64,000 nucleotides of DNA, from assembly GCF_003991205.1 (NCBI RefSeq), contig NZ_RXOZ01000031.1, positions 62,001 to 126,000 on the forward strand. The letters run 5' to 3'. The position numbers and the translations under genes were made by a program. This DNA is from Georgenia sp. SYP-B2076. Lineage in GTDB: Bacteria > Actinomycetota > Actinomycetes > Actinomycetales > Actinomycetaceae. Positions 15,562-24,231 of the stretch are shown here, in pieces (position 1 is the first letter of the stretch; each line of letters opens with the position of its first letter). The notes under the pieces were generated by a model. It saw only the letters and a program-made list of their open reading frames with translations. It was not told the DNA's origin and searched no databases.

Positions 15562-17108
15562 GCTTGTCCGAACGGCTCAAGATCAGAGCGCAGGGCGGCA
15601 CCGCCGTCCCTGACCTGCTGGCGCCGTTCGCCGCGGCCTCGCGGCCGGCGCCCGGCGGTACCGCGCCCGACGCGGCGGCGCCCCTGGGTGCCGCGCCGGC
15701 CGTGCGAGGGGGCGCTGCGCCCGCTCTGGTCGCGCCCGCCGCGGGCGACCCCCGCCCGACCGTCCGCCCGGGCTCGCTCACGGCCAGGCATGCCGCGCCC
15801 ACCGAGCCGCCGCCCATCAGCGACGCCCTGGCCAAGATGAAGGACCGCGCCGCGGCGGCGCTGTTCGAGCGCGTCGGCGGCCGCCTGAGCGACCCCACCC
15901 TGGGCGAGGACCAGCTCTACGCCCTCGTCCGGAGCGAGCTCGACCTGGTGGTCGAGGAGGAGAAGGTCCCCCTCACGGTCGAGGAGCGCAAGCGCCTGAC
16001 CCGCGAGGTGAAGGACGACATCCTCGGCCTCGGGCCGTTGCAGCGCCTGCTCGACGACGAGAGCGTCACCGAGATCATGGTCAACGGACCGGATCTCGTC
16101 TACGTCGAGCAGCACGGCAAGCTGACCCGGAGCCAGGCCCACTTCTCCTCCGAGGAGCACCTGCGACGCATCATCGAGCGCATCGTCTCCAAGGTCGGCC
16201 GGCGCATCGACGAGTCCTCGCCCCTGGTCGACGCCCGGCTCCCCGACGGCTCGCGCGTCAACGCCGTCATCCCACCGCTGGCCTTCTCCGGATCGTCGCT
16301 CACCATCCGGAAGTTCGCGAAAGACCCCTACCTCGTCGACGACCTGGTCAAGTTCGGGACGATGAGCCCCGAGATGGCCGAGCTGCTCCGCGCATGCGTG
16401 GAGGCGCGCCTGAACATCATCGTCTCCGGCGGCACCGGCACCGGGAAGACGACCCTCCTCAACGTCCTCTCCTCCTTCATCCCGGAGGGCGACCGCATCG
16501 TCACCATCGAGGACGCCGTCGAGCTCCAGCTCCAGCAGGAGCACGTGGTCCAGCTCGAGTCCCGCCCCGCCAACACCGAGGGGAAGGGCGAGGTCACCAT
16601 CCGGGACCTGGTCCGCAACTCCCTGCGGATGCGCCCCGACCGGATCGTCGTCGGCGAGGTCCGCGGCGGGGAGTCCCTGGACATGCTCCAGGCCATGAAC
16701 ACGGGCCACGACGGCTCCCTGTCCACCGTCCACGCGAACTCGCCCCGCGACGCCGTCGCCCGCCTGGAGACCCTCGTGCTCATGGCGGGCATGGACCTGC
16801 CCCTGCGGGCGATTCGCGAGCAGGTCACCGCCGCCGTCGACGTCATCGTCCAGCTCGCCCGGCTGCGCGACGGCACCCGCCGCGTCACGGCCATCACCGA
16901 GGTCCACGGCATGGAGGGGCAGACGGTCACCCTCCAGGACGCCTTCGTCTTCGACTACGCCGCCGGCGTGGACGCCTCCGGGCGCTTCCTCGGCACCACG
17001 GTCCCCACCGGTGTGCGCCCCCGCTTCACCGACCGCTTCGCCGAGCTCGGCATCACGCTCTCGCCCCACATCTTCGCCGCCCCCGCGACCGGGAGGGCCA
17101 CGCGATGA
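15558..17108 (+). CDS. tadA: Tad pilus assembly ATPase TadA/CpaF
   Basis: The 516-residue motor of the Tad secretion machine has an N-terminal Ala/Pro-rich linker (residues 1-85) that is absent from shorter CpaF proteins. A VirB11-like core follows. Walker A is SGGTGTGKTTLLN (near 290), the Asp box is MVNGPDLVYVEQ, Walker B is RIVVGEVRGGE and the His box is GSLSTVHANSPRDA. The start at ATG 15558 overlaps the tadZ stop. A much longer upstream frame is non-coding shadow. Confidence 0.94.
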   Translation: MSLSERLKIRAQGGTAVPDLLAPFAAASRPAPGGTAPDAAAPLGAAPAVRGGAAPALVAPAAGDPRPTVRPGSLTARHAAPTEPPPISDALAKMKDRAAAALFERVGGRLSDPTLGEDQLYALVRSELDLVVEEEKVPLTVEERKRLTREVKDDILGLGPLQRLLDDESVTEIMVNGPDLVYVEQHGKLTRSQAHFSSEEHLRRIIERIVSKVGRRIDESSPLVDARLPDGSRVNAVIPPLAFSGSSLTIRKFAKDPYLVDDLVKFGTMSPEMAELLRACVEARLNIIVSGGTGTGKTTLLNVLSSFIPEGDRIVTIEDAVELQLQQEHVVQLESRPANTEGKGEVTIRDLVRNSLRMRPDRIVVGEVRGGESLDMLQAMNTGHDGSLSTVHANSPRDAVARLETLVLMAGMDLPLRAIREQVTAAVDVIVQLARLRDGTRRVTAITEVHGMEGQTVTLQDAFVFDYAAGVDASGRFLGTTVPTGVRPRFTDRFAELGITLSPHIFAAPATGRATR

Positions 17109-18046
17109 GCGCCGCCCTCGCCTCTCCGGTCGCGATCACGGCCGTCGCCGCATGCTCCCTGGCGATCCTGGCCTGCACCTACCTCCTGCTGAGCCCCGGC
17201 CCGGCCCGGGTCCCGCTGGCGCGCCGCCGCCCCGGCGCCGAGGGCGCCGGACTGCTGGCGGGGGCCGCGAGCGCGGCCACCGGCGCGGTCGAGATGGTCC
17301 TGCGGCGTCGCGGCGTGCAGGTGGGCGCCCTGGAGCGCGCCGGCCTGAAGATGCGTCCCCAGGACCTCGTGTTCCTCGTCGCGATCGGTGCGCTGGCCGC
17401 GGGGGCGGCCGGCCTGGCCCTGTCCGGGCCGCTGCTCGGCCTCCTGCTCGCCCTCCTGGCGCCCGTCGGGGCCAAGGTCCACCTCGGCGTGCTCACCCGT
17501 CGGCGCCAGCGCGCGTTCGCCGACCAGCTCGGCGACTCCCTGCAGCTGCTGGCCTCGAGCCTGCGGGCGGGGCACAGCCTGCCGCAGGCCCTGGCCTCGG
17601 TCGCCCACGAGGCGGAGGAGCCGACGTCGGAGGAGTTCGCCCGGGTCATCAACGAGACGCGGATGGGCCGCGACCTCGCCGAGGCGCTGGAGGAGACCGC
17701 CGCCCGCACGGGCAACCAGGACTTCGTCTGGGTCACCCAGGCGATCGCCATCAACCGGGAGGTCGGCGGGAACCTCGCCGAGGTCCTCGACGGCGTGGGG
17801 CACACCATCCGCGAGCGCCATCAGATCCGCCGGCAGGTCAAGGCGCTGTCCGCCGAGGGCAAGCTCTCCGCCTACATCCTCATGGCGCTGCCCTTCGGGA
17901 TCGTCGGGTTCCTGTCCCTGAGCAACCCCGCGTACATCGCCAAGTTCACCCAGAGCATCATCGGCTACGGCCTCATCGGCCTCAGCGCCGTGCTGCTCGT
18001 CGTCGGCGGCTTCTGGCTCAGCAAGACCGTCAAGATCACGTTCTGA
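17105..18046 (+). CDS. tadB: Tad inner-membrane platform protein TadB
   Basis: This 313-residue type II secretion F-domain protein has spans near the N-terminus (VAITAVAACSLAILACTYLLL), a pair around residues 90-125, and a C-terminal pair. The cytoplasmic T2SSF motif is QLGDSLQLLASSLRAGHSLPQAL and EVGGNLAEVLDGVGHTIRER. Together with TadC it forms the platform on which TadA acts. ATG 17105 overlaps the tadA stop by 4 bp. Confidence 0.92.
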   Translation: MSAALASPVAITAVAACSLAILACTYLLLSPGPARVPLARRRPGAEGAGLLAGAASAATGAVEMVLRRRGVQVGALERAGLKMRPQDLVFLVAIGALAAGAAGLALSGPLLGLLLALLAPVGAKVHLGVLTRRRQRAFADQLGDSLQLLASSLRAGHSLPQALASVAHEAEEPTSEEFARVINETRMGRDLAEALEETAARTGNQDFVWVTQAIAINREVGGNLAEVLDGVGHTIRERHQIRRQVKALSAEGKLSAYILMALPFGIVGFLSLSNPAYIAKFTQSIIGYGLIGLSAVLLVVGGFWLSKTVKITF

Positions 18047-18069
18047 CGCCGACCGGAAAGGAGGCGGTC

Positions 18070-18954
18070 GTGCCCGCTCTCGTGCTCACTGCCATCGCCG
18101 CCCTCAGCGTGTCCCTGCCCGTCCTCGCGTGGGCCGTGCTCGCGGGCCCGAACCGCGCGCACCGCCGCGCCGTCGCCAACCTGCAGCGGGGGCTCCCGAC
18201 CGCGGGCCCCGGCGCCTCCCGGCCGACCCTCGGCGACCTGGCAGACCTGTCGCGCAAGCTGACCCCCGCCCGGTCCCTCCGGTCGCTGGACCGGATGCTC
18301 GCCCGGGCCGGCCGCCCCGCGGCCTGGCCCCTGGACCGCATCGTGGCGGTCAAGCTGGTGCTCGGCGCCACCGCCCTGGCCCTCGGCATCCTGTACGCCA
18401 CGGTGATGCCGGGCGCGGTCCCGAAGGTGCTGGCGCTGTGCGTGACCGCCGTCGCCTACCTCCTGCCCGAGATCCTCCTGTACAACCTCGGGACCAAGCG
18501 CAGCGAGCAGCTCCAGCTCGACCTGCCCGACACCCTCGACCAGATGACCATCGCTGTCGAGGCCGGGCTGGGGTTCGACTCCGCCATGGCCAGGGCCGGC
18601 AAGAACGGCACCGGGCCGCTGGCCGAGGAGCTCGTCCGCACCCTGCAGGACATCCAGCTCGGGCAGTCCCGCCGCCAGGCGTACGACGCCTTCGCGGGGC
18701 GCACGGACGTGGCCGACCTGCGCCGCTTCATCCGCGCCCTGGTCCAGGCCGACTCCTACGGCATCGCCGTCGGCGACGTGCTGCGCAGCCAGGCCGCCGA
18801 GATGCGGCTGAAGCGGCGGCAGCGGGCCGAGGAGAAGGCCATGCAGATCCCCGTGAAGGTCATCTTCCCGCTCATCGTCTGCATCCTTCCCGTGCTGTTC
18901 ATCGTGCTGCTCGGCCCCGCGGTGATGGACATCGTCGCGGCCTTCAGCGAGTAG
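18070..18954 (+). CDS. tadC: Tad inner-membrane platform protein TadC
   Basis: The 294-residue product is the second T2SSF platform protein. Key segments are DLPDTLDQMTIAVEAGLGF, the conserved RRFIRALVQADSYGIAVGDVL motif and C-terminal spans VIFPLIVCILPVLFIVLL. GTG 18070 was chosen because AAGGAGG lies five bases upstream. The longer frame back to 17011 is the shadow of tadB. It is 23 bp after tadB and 12 bp before the peptidase gene. Confidence 0.92.
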   Translation: MPALVLTAIAALSVSLPVLAWAVLAGPNRAHRRAVANLQRGLPTAGPGASRPTLGDLADLSRKLTPARSLRSLDRMLARAGRPAAWPLDRIVAVKLVLGATALALGILYATVMPGAVPKVLALCVTAVAYLLPEILLYNLGTKRSEQLQLDLPDTLDQMTIAVEAGLGFDSAMARAGKNGTGPLAEELVRTLQDIQLGQSRRQAYDAFAGRTDVADLRRFIRALVQADSYGIAVGDVLRSQAAEMRLKRRQRAEEKAMQIPVKVIFPLIVCILPVLFIVLLGPAVMDIVAAFSE

Positions 18955-18966
18955 GGGACAGCGCCG

Positions 18967-19605
18967 ATGCCCGCCGCCGTCCTCCTCGCCGCCCTCGCCA
19001 CCGCCGGCGGCGCGCTGGCTTTGGGGCCGTGGATGCGCACGGTTGCGCGGACGCGGTCACGCTGGCTGACCTCGGGCGCCCATGTGGTGCTCGCCGGGGC
19101 GTTGGGGGCGGGGGCCGCGCTGCTCGCGCGCACCTGGGCGGAGCTGGCGGCCTTCGCGCTGCTCGCGCTCGCCTGCGCGGTGCTCGCTGTCATCGACCTG
19201 GCGACCTACCGGCTGCCCGACGTCATCGTCGGGCCGATGTACCCGCTCCTCTTCGGGGCGCTGACGCTCGCGGCCGCCGTCGACGGCGACTGGGGCCGGC
19301 TCGGGCGGGCCGCCGCGGGCGCCGCCGTGGTCACCGTCGGGTACTTCGCGCTCGCCTACGCCTCCCCGTCCGGGCTCGGGCTGGGGGACGTGAAGCTGTC
19401 CGGCCTGCTGGGCGGGTTCCTCGGGTGGCTGGGCTGGTCGCAGGTGCTCCTCGGCAGCCTCGCCGCGTTCGTGCTCAGTGCCTGCGTGGCCGGGGTGCTG
19501 CTCCTGGCCCGGCGGGCGGACCGGAGCACGGAGTTCCCGTTCGGCCCATGGATGGTGGCCGGCGCGGTCCTGGGGGCCTGGTTGGCGCCGACCTTCATGG
19601 CGTGA
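18967..19605 (+). CDS. tadV: A24-type prepilin peptidase (TadV/CpaA-like)
   Basis: The 212-residue membrane protease would cut the leaders from Flp and TadE. The two catalytic aspartates are visible: the first in VIDLATYRLPD, the second in the GxGD-type motif GLGLGDVKL. The N-methyltransferase domain of PilD is absent, as is usual in Tad systems. About six spans are predicted. It ends the tad cluster; no strong hairpin follows. Confidence 0.9.
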   Translation: MPAAVLLAALATAGGALALGPWMRTVARTRSRWLTSGAHVVLAGALGAGAALLARTWAELAAFALLALACAVLAVIDLATYRLPDVIVGPMYPLLFGALTLAAAVDGDWGRLGRAAAGAAVVTVGYFALAYASPSGLGLGDVKLSGLLGGFLGWLGWSQVLLGSLAAFVLSACVAGVLLLARRADRSTEFPFGPWMVAGAVLGAWLAPTFMA

Positions 19606-19641
19606 GACGACCACGCGCCGTGCGAGCCGCTCGTGCTCGGC

Positions 19642-19671
19642 GCCGGGGCGGCCAACCTCGCGGGGTGCGAG
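19642..19671 (+). pseudogene. 3'-end remnant of a CWB2 gene
   Basis: Thirty bases match the end of the CWB2 gene at 2071-2100 at 28 positions. In the same frame they encode AGAANLAGC, against AEAANLAGC in the intact gene, but the stop codon TAG is replaced by GAG. No upstream CWB2 sequence survives, so this is a fragment in the 157-bp gap after the peptidase gene. Confidence 0.55.
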
Positions 19672-19749
19672 CCCCCCATTGACGCCGGCGGCTTTCCCCG
19701 TCAGCCCCATGATCTGCGCGGACGGGGTCTCGCCCCTCGGCACCGTCGC

Positions 19750-19755
19750 TACGCT
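19750..19755 (+). promoter_or_regulatory. -10 box, leaderless promoter of the PIG-L gene
   Basis: TACGCT ends seven bases before ATG 19763, and no Shine-Dalgarno is present. Confidence 0.5.
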
Positions 19756-19762
19756 CCCGAGC

Positions 19763-20827
19763 ATGCGGTCACAACGTGGTGGCTTTCCCTGGCGCACCGT
19801 CCCGGTCGCGCTTGCCGTGATGATCTCCCTCGTCGCGCTGGCGTCGGCGCCCGCGGCCCATGCCCAGACCGGCGCCGAGCCCCAGGCCGAGATGGAGGCC
19901 GAGATGCAGGCCGAGGCCAAGTCGATGCGCCTGTTCATCTCCCCGCACCCGGACGACGAGATGGAGGGCTGGGCGGCCGTGGACGAGGTGCGCCCGTCGG
20001 CCTACACGGTCTTCATCACGCTCACCCATGGGGAGGCCACCGGCTACTGCCAGCCGGCCGTCCTCGCCGTGAGCCTGCAGGCGGATCTCGGCGAACGGCC
20101 CCCCAACCCGACGCCGGCCGGCAAGTTCTCCCCCACGTGTGCGCAGGCACGCATCGACTCATGGCTGGCCTTCCACGACGGCGCCGCTGCGGTCACCTCC
20201 AGCGCGAAGATCGGGGCCGCGGCCGGGACGACCCTCACGCTCGGCCCGGTGCCCGGGCTGCCGCAGCCGACCAACCCCCACGCGAGCATCGGCGCGACGC
20301 GGGCGCAGGCGTGGATCGGGCCGCGCGGCGCCCGCTTGGCGCTGGACCTCGGAGACGGCAACCTGACGACGGCCGAGGTGCAGTGGGCGATCAAGGCGGT
20401 CCTCGCGCTGCGGGGCGGTGCCCTGCCGAACCTGCCGCTGTCCACGATGATCGCGGCGTCCTACGTCAACAAGGCCGACGACGGCGCCATCCCGTACGCC
20501 CACCCCGACCACATCGCCGAGACCGACGCCGTCAAGAGCCTCGCGGGCCTGGCCGGGGACGGCGGCGTCTGGATCGCCACCAGCCCCTACGACGACCGCG
20601 CCGACGAGGCGTTCACCCTCAGCAAGAGCGACTACAAGGTGCTGATGGGCGTGAGCTCGACCCTGCAGAAGCGTAAGGGCGCCCACCAGGTCGCCTTCGG
20701 TTGGCTGACCAGGGGCTACTGGCCCACCGGCAAGCTGCCCCTGGCCGAGACCGAGGTCATCTTCCCCCGGCAGGCGACGTTCAGGTACGTGTCCAACCCG
20801 GGGAGCGCCGGCCAGCCGCCGGCCTGA
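19763..20827 (+). CDS. secreted PIG-L/LmbE-type deacetylase
   Basis: The 354-residue protein has a signal peptide (RTVPVALAVMISLVALASAP, likely cut at AHA-Q) followed by an acidic low-complexity stretch AEMEAEMQAEAKS. The LmbE zinc motif HPDDE is at residues 62-66 and a second His/Asp motif AHPDHIAE lies at about 250. The family removes N-acetyl groups from GlcNAc-containing substrates such as GPI precursors, mycothiol intermediates or glycans. Export points to a cell-surface or extracellular sugar rather than mycothiol synthesis. The upstream frame to 19478 is peptidase shadow. A -10 box directly before the ATG suggests a leaderless transcript. Confidence 0.82.
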   Translation: MRSQRGGFPWRTVPVALAVMISLVALASAPAAHAQTGAEPQAEMEAEMQAEAKSMRLFISPHPDDEMEGWAAVDEVRPSAYTVFITLTHGEATGYCQPAVLAVSLQADLGERPPNPTPAGKFSPTCAQARIDSWLAFHDGAAAVTSSAKIGAAAGTTLTLGPVPGLPQPTNPHASIGATRAQAWIGPRGARLALDLGDGNLTTAEVQWAIKAVLALRGGALPNLPLSTMIAASYVNKADDGAIPYAHPDHIAETDAVKSLAGLAGDGGVWIATSPYDDRADEAFTLSKSDYKVLMGVSSTLQKRKGAHQVAFGWLTRGYWPTGKLPLAETEVIFPRQATFRYVSNPGSAGQPPA

Positions 20828-20839
20828 CCCCTGCGCGGG

Positions 20840-20845
20840 TACGGT
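20840..20845 (+). promoter_or_regulatory. -10 box, leaderless promoter of acyltransferase 1
   Basis: TACGGT, eight bases before GTG 20854. The same spacing is kept in the paralogue at 27149. Confidence 0.5.
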
Positions 20846-20853
20846 GGCCGCCC

Positions 20854-22014
20854 GTGACCGTGCCACATGAGGCCGACCCCGCCTCCACGTCCCCTGGACG
20901 CACCGGCGACGCCGCGGCCCCCGCCGCCCGGGCGGCCAGGCCCGGCCGCATCACGGCGCTGGACTGGGCGCGCGGCCTCTTCGTCGTCGTCTTCGTGTCC
21001 ACCGAGACGGTGCTCGCGCCCCGGCCGGCCCAGCTGGTGCACGCCACCTGGGGCGGCGTCATCGCCTACGACCTGATCTTCCCGCTGTTCGTGGTCCTCT
21101 CCGGGGCGGGCCTGGCCCTCGCGCACAGGAACGAGGTGCCCGGCCGGGTGACGGCCCGCCACGCGCTGGTGCTCCTGCTCGCGGGCCTCGCGTACAACGC
21201 GGTCACGACGCCGGGCCCGACCTGGGGCACCTTCCGCCTCACCGGCCCGCTGCAGGTCTTCGCGGTGCTCGTGCTCGTCGTCGCCGCCGCGCACCGGCAG
21301 GTGCGCACGGCCCGCGGCTGGGCGGTCACCACGGTCGTGGCCGCCGTGGTGCTGACCGGGGCGCTGCGGTGGTGGGCCGCCGGGTGCCCCGCCGGTGCGC
21401 TGACCCCCGACTGCAACCCCTCCCTCGCCATCGACGGCCGGCTGCTGGGCGAGCACATGTACGTGCAGGGACGCCTCGGCCACGACCCGGAGGGCCTGGT
21501 GGCCATCGCCGGCGCGTTCGTCACCGCCGCGGTCGGCGTGACGGCCGGGCACCTCATGGTGCGCCACCGCAGCTCCCGGCTCGCCCCCGTGTGGCTGCTG
21601 GGCTGGGCCGCCGCGGTGATCGGCGTCGGCGTCGTGCTCGCGCAGTGGGTGGAGCCGATGAAGCGGCTGTGGACGCCGAGCTTCGCGCTGGTGGCCGCGG
21701 GCCTGGGCGTGGTGATCCTCGCGGTCGGCTTCCTCCTGCACGACGCGCCGGCGCCCGCGTGGTGGGGGCGCGTGCGGGGCCGGCTAGCGGTGCCGCTCGT
21801 GGCGCTCGGCCGCAACAGCCTGCTCGTGTACGTCGGCGCCAGCGCGGTCCACAACCTGCTCCTGCGCACCGGTGACCCCTCGGCCGCCGTCCGCATCGGC
21901 GACGCGGTCTCGCTCGACGCCGACCCCCGGCTCGAGTTCACGCTCCTGTCCCTGGCCGCATGGTGGCTGCTGGCGCTGGTGCTGCACGCCCGCCGGATCT
22001 ACGTGCACGCGTAG
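20854..22014 (+). CDS. HGSNAT/NagX-like membrane acyltransferase, paralogue 1
   Basis: The 386-residue protein has about ten membrane spans. The conserved opening RITALDWARGLFVV is followed by VHATWGGVIAYDLIFPLFV, the heparan-alpha-glucosaminide N-acetyltransferase/DUF5009 signature. The histidine in VHATW is the candidate acetyl carrier. Eukaryotic members move acetyl groups across the membrane to terminal glucosamine, and bacterial ones are thought to acylate cell-surface sugars. It is about three-quarters identical by eye to the protein at 27163, including a shared cysteine-bearing loop (GCPAGALTPDC here, GCATGALTPEC there). GTG 20854 was chosen because a -10 box stands just before it. Confidence 0.83.
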   Translation: MTVPHEADPASTSPGRTGDAAAPAARAARPGRITALDWARGLFVVVFVSTETVLAPRPAQLVHATWGGVIAYDLIFPLFVVLSGAGLALAHRNEVPGRVTARHALVLLLAGLAYNAVTTPGPTWGTFRLTGPLQVFAVLVLVVAAAHRQVRTARGWAVTTVVAAVVLTGALRWWAAGCPAGALTPDCNPSLAIDGRLLGEHMYVQGRLGHDPEGLVAIAGAFVTAAVGVTAGHLMVRHRSSRLAPVWLLGWAAAVIGVGVVLAQWVEPMKRLWTPSFALVAAGLGVVILAVGFLLHDAPAPAWWGRVRGRLAVPLVALGRNSLLVYVGASAVHNLLLRTGDPSAAVRIGDAVSLDADPRLEFTLLSLAAWWLLALVLHARRIYVHA

Positions 22015-22064
22015 GTCCCCCATTCAGCACGCCACACCGAGCGGATCGGCACCCGGCAGACGAC

Positions 22065-22103
22065 CGGTGCCCCCGCTGCCCATGACGGGCAACGGGGGCA
22101 CCG
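22065..22103. terminator. bidirectional terminator hairpin
   Basis: The outer arms CGGTGCCCCCG/CGGGGGCACCG (11 bp) and inner arms TGCCC/GGGCA form one long stem around ATGAC. It sits between the convergent acyltransferase and phosphotriesterase-family genes. Confidence 0.75.
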
Positions 22104-22131
22104 ATGCGATCCACATTCGGCCCGGCAGGGC

Positions 22132-23175
22132 TCAGGTCAGCAGCCGCGCTGGGTTGTCGCGCACGAGCTGCCCGAGCATCTCCTCGGCCACGCCGCGCTG
22201 GCGCAGCATGGCGAGGAACACGGTGGGCACGAACGCCCACCCGTTCCCGCCGTGCTGGGTCCACATCTGCTTGAGGAACAGGTCGTGGCTGAGCACCAGC
22301 TGCCCGCCGTAGCCGGCACCGATGAGCGCCGTCACCGCGTCGGCCGTCTGCACCGGCGTGGGCGAGACGCCCTCCTTGGGGAAGGTGATGTCCAGGCCGA
22401 TCATGTCGAACTCCAGCCACACGCCGCGGTCGAGCAGGGCGTGCTGGTAGTCGGGGTCGTCGCCGGAGGGGTCCGCGTGGGCCAGGGAGACCTTGGCGGG
22501 GTCGACGCCGACCTCGCCGAGCACGATGTCGAGCACGTCGTGCGCGTAGCGCTCCCAGCCGGGCAGGTGGATGTTCAGCGCGACCTCCGGGTGGTTGAGC
22601 TGCGCGAGGCCGGCGGCTCGCAGGGACGCCTTCTCCCCGTCGGTGAAGGACGGCGAGATGCCGATCTCCCCGATCATGCCCGCCCTGATGCCGGCTTCCC
22701 CGACGCCGTGGTCGAGGTCGTCGCCGATCGCCTGAGCCTGCGCGTCCACGCTGCGCCCGGTGATGGCCGCGCCCTCGAACTTCTCCAGGTAGGCCCCGGT
22801 CGACATCACCACGTTCAGGCCCGTGGCCTCGGCGACGGCGCGCAGCCGCCCGGGGTTGCGCCCGATCGCGGGAGTCCCGGTCGCGTCGACGATCGTGCGC
22901 CCGCCCACCTCGGCGAACGCCCGCACCTCGGCTACGACGTCCGCGACCGGCTTGTCCGCCATGTTGTCGGCGCTGGCGTACGGGTCCTGGCGCAGCGCCC
23001 ACATGGTCGAGGCGCTGACCTTCGCGCCCACCAGGACGCGTGAGAAGTCGTAGGACGGCTCGTCGACCACCCCGGAGAGGTCGTTGAACAGGTGCTCGTG
23101 CGGCAGGACGACGCCGAGGTCCGCGCGGGCGACGGGCCCGGTGACCGTCTGCAGGTAGCCCGGCCCGGCGCTCAT
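22132..23175 (-). CDS. phosphotriesterase-family metal hydrolase
   Basis: The 347-residue TIM-barrel amidohydrolase has all expected ligands: H26 and H28 in LPHEHLF, E170 in MIGEIG (Glu as bridging ligand instead of carboxylated Lys), H203 in NIHLPG, H233 in LAHADPS and D298 in LSHDLF. The C-terminus is NPARLL, normal for the family. Relatives that use Glu are mostly lactonases, some acting on phosphorylated sugar lactones, rather than organophosphate hydrolases. Here the gene is the last of an operon with ribokinase and a transporter, which fits a sugar-lactone step. The ATG start overlaps the transporter stop (ATGA). The longer frame upstream is shadow. Confidence 0.88.
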   Translation of the reverse strand: MSAGPGYLQTVTGPVARADLGVVLPHEHLFNDLSGVVDEPSYDFSRVLVGAKVSASTMWALRQDPYASADNMADKPVADVVAEVRAFAEVGGRTIVDATGTPAIGRNPGRLRAVAEATGLNVVMSTGAYLEKFEGAAITGRSVDAQAQAIGDDLDHGVGEAGIRAGMIGEIGISPSFTDGEKASLRAAGLAQLNHPEVALNIHLPGWERYAHDVLDIVLGEVGVDPAKVSLAHADPSGDDPDYQHALLDRGVWLEFDMIGLDITFPKEGVSPTPVQTADAVTALIGAGYGGQLVLSHDLFLKQMWTQHGGNGWAFVPTVFLAMLRQRGVAEEMLGQLVRDNPARLLT

Positions 23176-24194
23176 GCGACCACGTCGTCCGTCGCGACGG
23201 CGCGGCGGGAGGGAATCATCGCGATGCCGGCGGCCACAAGCGCCACCAGCGTGCCGACGAGGGTCACCGCGTAGACGGTGTGGCCCAGTGCCGGCACGAA
23301 GGCGTCGATCATGACCGAGCCGATGAGCTGGCCGGCGGTGGAGCACAGGCCGAGCAGCAGCAGCCCGAGGCCGCGGACGAGCAGGGCCATCAGCGCGATG
23401 GACAGCAGGCCGAGGGGGCCGCCGAGGTACATCCACCAGGTGCCCGGCAGCGCGAAGTCGACGCCGGAGGCGGCGGCGCGCACCAGGTAGGCGATCAGCA
23501 GGGCGGTGAAGCCGACGAGGAAGTTCCAGCCGATCGAGACGAGCATCGAGCCGGTGGCGTGGGCGACGTTGGAGTTACCGGCGGGCTGCCAGCCGGCCAG
23601 GAGGCCACCGACGAAGGGCAGGATCGCGAACGCGATGAGGTGCGGGGCCTCGAAGTTCGGGGAGATCACGATGACCGTGGAGGCCACCGCGAGCACCGCG
23701 CCCGCGACGCGCGGCAGGGACAGGGGCTGCTTGAGGGCCACCCCCACCCCGAGGCGGTCGCAGACCACGCCGGAGATGACCATGCCGGAGATCAGGGAGA
23801 TCTGGAACGTGGCCACACCGAGCGCGCCGACGGACACGCCCTCGGAGAGCACGATCACGGCGCCGCACAGGCCGGCGAGGAAGTTCCAGCGCGGCAGGCG
23901 ACGCTCCTTGATGATCGTCGGGATGGCCAGGGCCTGCTCGCGCGTGCGCTTGCGGGAGAAGACGATGACGAACATCAGCACGAGGCCGGTGCCGAAGGAG
24001 ATGAGGGCGGCGGCGTGGCCGTCGCCGAGCCAGGTGCCCAGCTGGCCGTTGACCGCGGACTGCATCGGGCCGAGCGTGCCGGCCAGCACCGTGGCGGCCG
24101 CGAAGAGCGCCGTGGCGGTGGTGCGCCGGCTGTTGCGGCGCTGGACGGGGGCGTCGGCTACGGCGGTGACGCCCGACGGCGGAGTTGACTGCAT
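23172..24194 (-). CDS. YdcZ-type (DUF606) DMT-superfamily transporter
   Basis: The 340-residue protein has about ten spans and looks like two fused YdcZ units of about 150 residues. Both halves carry the typical start, GPMQSAVNGQLGTWLG in the first and GWQPAGNSNVAHATGSML in the second. Such fused proteins are common in actinobacteria; their substrates are largely unknown. Position between ribokinase and the hydrolase suggests that it moves the pathway's substrate or product. There is a 37-bp gap after ribokinase. Confidence 0.85.
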   Translation of the reverse strand: MQSTPPSGVTAVADAPVQRRNSRRTTATALFAAATVLAGTLGPMQSAVNGQLGTWLGDGHAAALISFGTGLVLMFVIVFSRKRTREQALAIPTIIKERRLPRWNFLAGLCGAVIVLSEGVSVGALGVATFQISLISGMVISGVVCDRLGVGVALKQPLSLPRVAGAVLAVASTVIVISPNFEAPHLIAFAILPFVGGLLAGWQPAGNSNVAHATGSMLVSIGWNFLVGFTALLIAYLVRAAASGVDFALPGTWWMYLGGPLGLLSIALMALLVRGLGLLLLGLCSTAGQLIGSVMIDAFVPALGHTVYAVTLVGTLVALVAAGIAMIPSRRAVATDDVVA

Positions 24195-24231
24195 CGTTGC
24201 TTCTCTCTCTACCTAGGTGTGGTGCCTGTTG

